Origin: Gnetum montanum
Lineage: Eukaryota; Streptophyta; Gnetopsida; Gnetales; Gnetaceae
Direction of reading: 5' to 3'
DNA: 51,174 bases
NCBI GenBank assembly: GCA_015680685.1
Contig: MNCI01006123.1
Span: forward strand, 423,577 to 474,750
Part shown: positions 46,600 through 51,174 of the stretch, in pieces
Numbering within the stretch: the first letter of the stretch is position 1
How the letters are laid out: each line of letters starts with the position of its first letter
Notes under the pieces: generated by a model
Seen by the model: only the letters and a program-made list of their open reading frames with translations
What the model was told of the DNA's origin: nothing
Databases searched by the model: none
Translations under genes and position numbers: made by a program

Positions 46600-49433
46600 C
46601 TCATATAACTATAATTTGTTGGCTAACTATTCAGCTTCCTTATAGATCTTCTCCATTCATTGCACCTAGAGCCCTTCCATGGCTAGCTATTGTGATAGTT
46701 TTCCATGATTGATGAGAGTCTTGATAACTTGATTCATTGAATCTAGCTCAAAGCTATTAATCTTCCTAATTATTTTCTTTGCACCACTCCTTCCAAAGCC
46801 TGATTTAGCTATTGAGTTATTTATCTCAATAAAAGAAACTCTTGCACTAGAACAAACCTATTCAAATTCTAGCTTCTATTGAGTAGTTTTGTGCATGATG
46901 CCTATAACAACCATCATCATTAAGTCAAGGAAGGTTTACTTGTATTGGGGTAGTCGCTCCCTTTTATTTGTAGCTAGTTCATATAATTCATGAATCCTTC
47001 CTTCTATTTGTGTGAACATGGCTTGCTCCTCTCTCATTTTTGTAATCTTCTCTCCTATCTTTTTCATACATTCTTTATCACAATCCATCTTAGTAATTAT
47101 TTCCTTAAAGATCAGAGGGGCAACATGAGAGTAATCTAGAGATTTTCCCTTTCTATCCTATTCTAGCGTGGAGTTTATTGTAGGTAACCTTTCTTTCAAC
47201 TAAGTTGTTACTTGCTCTTTATTTTCTAATAATGATTCTTTAATAGTTACCATTATTTTAAGCTATTCATTCTTCTCATTTAAACTCTTCATTTTCCCTC
47301 ATACCTTAGACATTTCCTACTCATTTTGTAGAAACAACTCTTGCAACTTAGCTATTTGATTATCTATTATTTACCCCATATCCATAATTAGAGTAGCTAT
47401 GATATCTAACATCTCCCCATGTGACATTGCGAGCTTTTGTTTTCCTATTTTTGGTTCATCTTCCTTGTACTAGAAGATGACACTAGCCTCTATCTCAAGG
47501 GTAGTAAGAAGCTTCTGGCTCAATATAAGTCTTCCTTCTTTTTATTTAATTTTAAAAGACCAAGTTGCTCTATCATTAAATAGCTAGAAGAAAAAGTAAG
47601 ATCTAAAGGTGAGCCTTCCCCTTCTTTTTTCTGTTACTACCCAATTAGGTTCAATTATTCTTACTCTTTTAGCCTCTATTGCTCCAATTGTTAATGATCA
47701 AGATTCTTTAGCCTTTGTTGTTCTAACTATTACTATTATTCTTTCTCCACTCATACTTAATTGATTTTGGCTTTCCTTATAGCCCTTACTCTGGCATATT
47801 CTTCCCCATTGAGAGGAAACCTTTCATCAAACATAGCATTTTTCAACTATAGTGGCTTCCATGATAAATAATTTTCTTCCATTATTATCAAGCACTCTTT
47901 TGAAAATTCTCTAGCTAGATGATGCTCCTTATTCTCCATCCATTTGTAAACTTCAATCATAGTGATGTCACAAGCTAAGGCTAGCAACTTCATTGATAGG
48001 TTCTTCTTTAGTTATACTAAAGCTTCCTTCTTGGCCTAATTAACCTCATTGTCAAAGCTCTTCAAGTAGACTATGTTAGTTTCATTAGGTTGATGAACCT
48101 TCCTAGTCTTTGATATTGAATAAATCCTATTTTATGCTAGATAAAAACTATACTATTCTTTGTACCTTCTTGTCCTAGCCCTCAAGTGGCCAAAATTGAC
48201 AAACTCCCAAAATCTAAATTAGAGGGGGAAAACCTCTCTATGCTTATAGTCATGTCTAAAGACGCTTTCTCATATCTACCTCCCTATCTCTAGTGTAATC
48301 AAGTTTGGAGCTACCAACCTAGGTAGCTTGAAAGCTCTACTCTCAAATTGTACAATCAAAATCTGAGTATAATGCGCATGAAGGAAAATATCTCTATGGA
48401 ATTTTCCTCTTATTTTGTTGATCACCTGTTGATCAATTCTTTGGTAGAAAAACTCTTAAAATTAGCTTAATAAACTAAGGATAAATGCAATTCATTACAA
48501 ATTCTAAAGACTATGCATCAACGAAACTCCTTTGATAGATGACGTAGAAGAAATCATAGCAAGAATCCTCTAGTTTGGCTCTTCTCTATGAAGCATATCA
48601 TACAAAAATGGGAGTCATCCTTTTTGCCTTAAGAACCTTGATTAATAACCAATAAAATAAAAATGATCTAAGGATTAACCAGCCTCCTTGCTCCTCAATC
48701 TCAAACAAACTCTTCTACATGGCATCATTCATGAATTGCACAAGAAAGAAATGCTTATTGTTTTCTAAAGCTACCTAGGGCTAGACATGAAAATCTAAAA
48801 TAGTATTTTATTTTATAGCTAGAATAAAAATTTAAATCATAAATTAGAATTAAATGTGGAAACCTAAGCTTGGAAGCCTTTGAAATGACATTTCTACATC
48901 TCCATGCCTTCGCCAAGTTAGTTGAAGGTAACCTGATAGCGTTCCCTAACTCTAGGTGGCTCCAAAATCCTCTACTAAGCACTCCTTCATTGTACTAGTA
49001 GGTCTCAATCTCTATAATATCTATCTCAAACAATCCATAGATCTCATATTCCTTCTTAACACTGATATCAATGAAATGCTTAGTGTTTCCTCTAAACCAC
49101 ATCTTTCTCATAAAATATCTCCACTATTAGATGATTTAGGACATCTTAGATTAAATTTACCCTAGTCCTAAACCCAAGCTTATGTAGCCTTATTTTCTCA
49201 TAGATCTCATGCTATTGCTCCATTCATTTTGTTGACTACAAACTTGACTTTTCTATTAGATCATGATCTGCATTAAAATCAAACAAAAAGGCTTCCTCTA
49301 CATTCAACTCTAGGTAAATAACATCAATCCACTAATAGAGCTGATAAATGTTTAGATTATATTACTATAGGTACTTTGAAAAGGTCAAGGTATCAACATC
49401 TTGAAACTTATGATGAGCCTCCTCTTTTTTCAT
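46600..49433 (-). pseudogene. Long decayed minus-strand ORF (about 940 codons), unrecognised
   Basis: On the minus strand, a chain of overlapping frames runs from an ATG at 49433 to about 46605. Recognisable pieces: MKKEEAHHKFQDVDTLTFSKY at the start; LEFVMNCIYPQFIKLI-type and GKFHRDIFLHAHYTQILIV (about 48410); ESRAFKLPRLVAPNL (about 48340); EVNQ/AKKEALV and MIEVYKWMENKEHHLAREFS (about 47980-47910). A Glu/Lys/Gln-rich, probably coiled-coil half follows (about 47430-46620), including KITKMREEQAMFTQIEGRIH. Most stops sit where a Gln or Trp codon would decay by C-to-T or G-to-A. I recognise no family. Being intronless and beside LTR sequences, it is most likely an accessory ORF of a minus-strand LTR element. 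Confidence 0.5.
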
Positions 49434-49834
49434 GTGTGATATCTTGAACTTTATGGAACTTCAAGCCTTTCTATAATGTTAATGGTAGCTATATATTATA
49501 CTCTATTCTAGCTCTCAACTCTACTTTAGCTCTGTATGTAAATAACTGTGTGTTTGAAATATGTCCAAATCCCACTCTTTAATAATTGAAGCTTCATTCT
49601 TTAATTCACTTGCTTGAAACTAGCTACACGATTTAGTTTTTGCATGTTTTGATTTTGTTCAAGGTACCTCATTTAACATGTAGCAGTTTAAAAATCTATC
49701 CTAACATTAGGTTATGAAACCTTTCTTAGGCCTGTTTATCATGTTGATCTTAAGCTTTACTAATTCACTTCATGATAAGATCTGATGAACTGAATTTGAG
49801 CTCTTTTATGAATTGATTGTATGTTGTGCTATGC
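49434..49834. other. Noncoding interval left of the element 4 LTR
   Basis: AT-rich, no ORF. It is probably upstream sequence of the unrecognised minus-strand ORF, cut by the insertion of element 4. Confidence 0.4.
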
Positions 49835-50758
49835 TGATGAGTGATGGAACAATCCAACACCCAACCATACAAGTTACAAGTGTTCAAGCATAGTCTGATT
49901 ATAATCTGTGGATGGTCAATGTTGATATGCAAGTAATTAAGTTAAGCTCGCGATCAATATCTTCCCACATCAAGCTAGTAGAGTCTAAGTATATGATTAA
50001 GCTAGTAGTGAAGCATATGATAGTTGATGTTGATTAGCCACTAACACTCCTAAGTGTAGACATGATGAAGATGAAAGTAATTGCTAATTCTAAGTAATAA
50101 CAAGTAGGTAAATCTATTCTAGCCTATAGTGATGGATAACCATTCCTGAATTGCTGGACATGTCTTGGTCTTATGTAATGACCACTAGGATTACCAAGTA
50201 TTATTCTACTAGGTGAACCAAGTAATAATACTATTGGGATTATGAAATGATCACACTTAACACTCAAAATCAATCGTATACATTCTACTTACTATCAACA
50301 AGTAAAGATAACATGCTTTAGAAAAGTAAAGTATTATGCTAGTATAGCAGTAAACATTAATCTATATAAGTAGTAAACATTATGCTAAGTAAAAATGGTA
50401 TACTAAAAGAATGCTACAATGATGAGAAATAGTTTCAATCTTTATTTCCAGTCATAACTTGTGCCTAAGTACAAACTGCCTAAACAAAGACTCTATTCAA
50501 CTACAACGCATCACACTCCAGGCATTCACTCTTCTAATCTCTAAGTCTAAATTCAAGAAATAAAATTGCAAGAGTTTGGTTACAATAGAATGAATAGTTT
50601 GCAAATTGCACATCCAAGTGTTGTATTTATAGGACCACACACATCCTAAGACATCATATCAACGATGATGTAGCATGTTCTATGACATCATATTAATGAC
50701 ATCATTGATAAAATATTGTTGTTATGATATCACAATGTATCAAAATTTGGATTTATCA
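49835..50758 (-). repeat. 3' LTR of element 4 (924 bp, minus strand)
   Basis: On the minus strand it starts TGATAAATCC just after a polypurine tract and ends CATCACTCATCA, with the same terminal inverted bases as the + strand family. TATA lies at 50624-50631. Several TTGGTAAYCC-type motifs (plus strand 50185-50244) are shared with the LTRs of elements 1-3. There is no PBS on its left side, which shows this is the 3' LTR. Several CpG sites remain, so it is younger than elements A and 2. Confidence 0.8.
50624..50631 (-). promoter_or_regulatory. TATA box of the element 4 LTR
   Basis: TATAAATA on the minus strand, 128 bases inside the LTR, at nearly the same offset as in element 3. Upstream in U3 lie two TGACATCA octamers and one related AGACATCA. 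Confidence 0.6.
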
Positions 50759-50796
50759 TACCCCCACGATTGACTAGAAACTCATCCTCGAGTTAA
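50759..50796 (-). other. Polypurine tract region of element 4
   Basis: The minus strand reads AACTCGAGGATGAGTTTC and then GTGGGGGTA directly before the LTR start at 50758. This is the best preserved example in the window of the conserved CTCGAGGATGAG plus G-rich tract used to prime plus-strand DNA synthesis. Confidence 0.8.
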
Positions 50797-51174
50797 AACA
50801 AAATAAGGATGGACTCCCTTACAAAATTGGGAGGTAGATCTAACTATGTATGATTGACAAACTATTTACGTGACTCTAAATGTCGTAATGGTATTCTTAC
50901 AAAGACTTGACATAAGTTCATGATAAGACAAAATAAAACAAAATTTGGAATAGCTCAATGTAGATCAGGTTCCTAGTAGTGATGGCTCTTCTATCAACTA
51001 CTTCCCCTTATCATCAAGCTTCTTAAATTGGTACCTATTCAACAATACCTAATGTTTTTCTTCTTCTATCTAGGGATCGTGTACCATACATGTTTGTTGG
51101 GTAATGTGTGATGAAGCCAGTACATCCCATGGGCATGGTAGCTACAAGAACATCTAATTAGCTTTCACGTACCA
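50797..51174 (-). other. 3' end of the internal region of element 4
   Basis: The minus strand contains decayed frames with charged residues (for example near 51090-51040) but nothing I can assign. It should be the end of pol or of an accessory ORF, and it continues past the window edge. Confidence 0.4.

Noticed and set aside
48956-49165. Plus-strand ORF of 69 codons
   Set aside because: Antisense to the long decayed minus-strand coding region and without supporting similarity.
1-51174. Host genes, tRNA/rRNA genes, CRISPR arrays, bacterial operons
   Set aside because: No frame with host-gene homology, no intact tRNA fold and no regular short spacer arrays were seen; the tRNA-like promoter boxes belong to the SINE-like units.

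Overview
The window is about 51 kb of AT-rich, CpG-poor nuclear DNA from a land plant with a large, repeat-laden genome. The evidence is Athila/Tat-like Ty3/gypsy elements with a tRNA-Asp-type primer binding site and an extra ORF after integrase, a plant L1-type LINE with DUF4283-like ORF1 and zf-RVT, and stops that mostly look like C-to-T decay. A seed plant such as a gymnosperm or a large-genome angiosperm fits; the sequence does not decide which. I find no host gene, tRNA, rRNA or CRISPR array. Almost everything is nested, mutated transposable elements.

Layout, left to right. Element 1 (+, 1-10921) is an Athila-like element: an LTR end (1-487, perhaps a separate younger LTR), gag, protease, a truncated RT joined to integrase, a spacer, a post-integrase ORF and a 3' LTR. 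It sits in the gag gene of element A (-, 10922 to about 14091), whose PBS-like site and LTR with roughly 210-bp internal repeats follow. Element 2 (+, 14499 to about 43150) is a very old member of the same family as element 1. It is interrupted by an assembly gap carrying a younger CpG-retaining LTR (17931-18566), by the complete 13.1-kb element 3 (19217-32322, flanked by a perfect 5-bp target duplication CTACT), by two SINE-like insertions (about 33300-33470 and 41615-41765) and by a nearly full-length L1 LINE on the minus strand (about 35609-41225). On the right are AT-rich noncoding DNA, a decayed minus-strand coding region of about 940 codons that I do not recognise (46600-49433), and the 3' LTR of another minus-strand element, element 4, with its polypurine tract (49835-50795).

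How the parts work together. Elements 1, 2 and 3 share one plan: LTR, PBS, Gag (Ser/His/Asp-rich N part, capsid core, Cys/His motif, Tyr/Pro/Gln-rich C part), protease, RT, RNase H, integrase, a spacer of about 2 kb, then a conserved post-integrase ORF with a globular part and coiled coils. The most interesting signal is a conserved branch-point-like CTAAY motif 23-24 bases before an AG (AA in element 1) that abuts or nearly abuts the start codon of that ORF in all three copies. It is paired with a GC- or GT-type donor-like site in the LTR leader, which suggests the ORF was expressed from a spliced subgenomic RNA. None of the elements looks able to move by itself now: stops, frameshifts and changed catalytic residues are everywhere.
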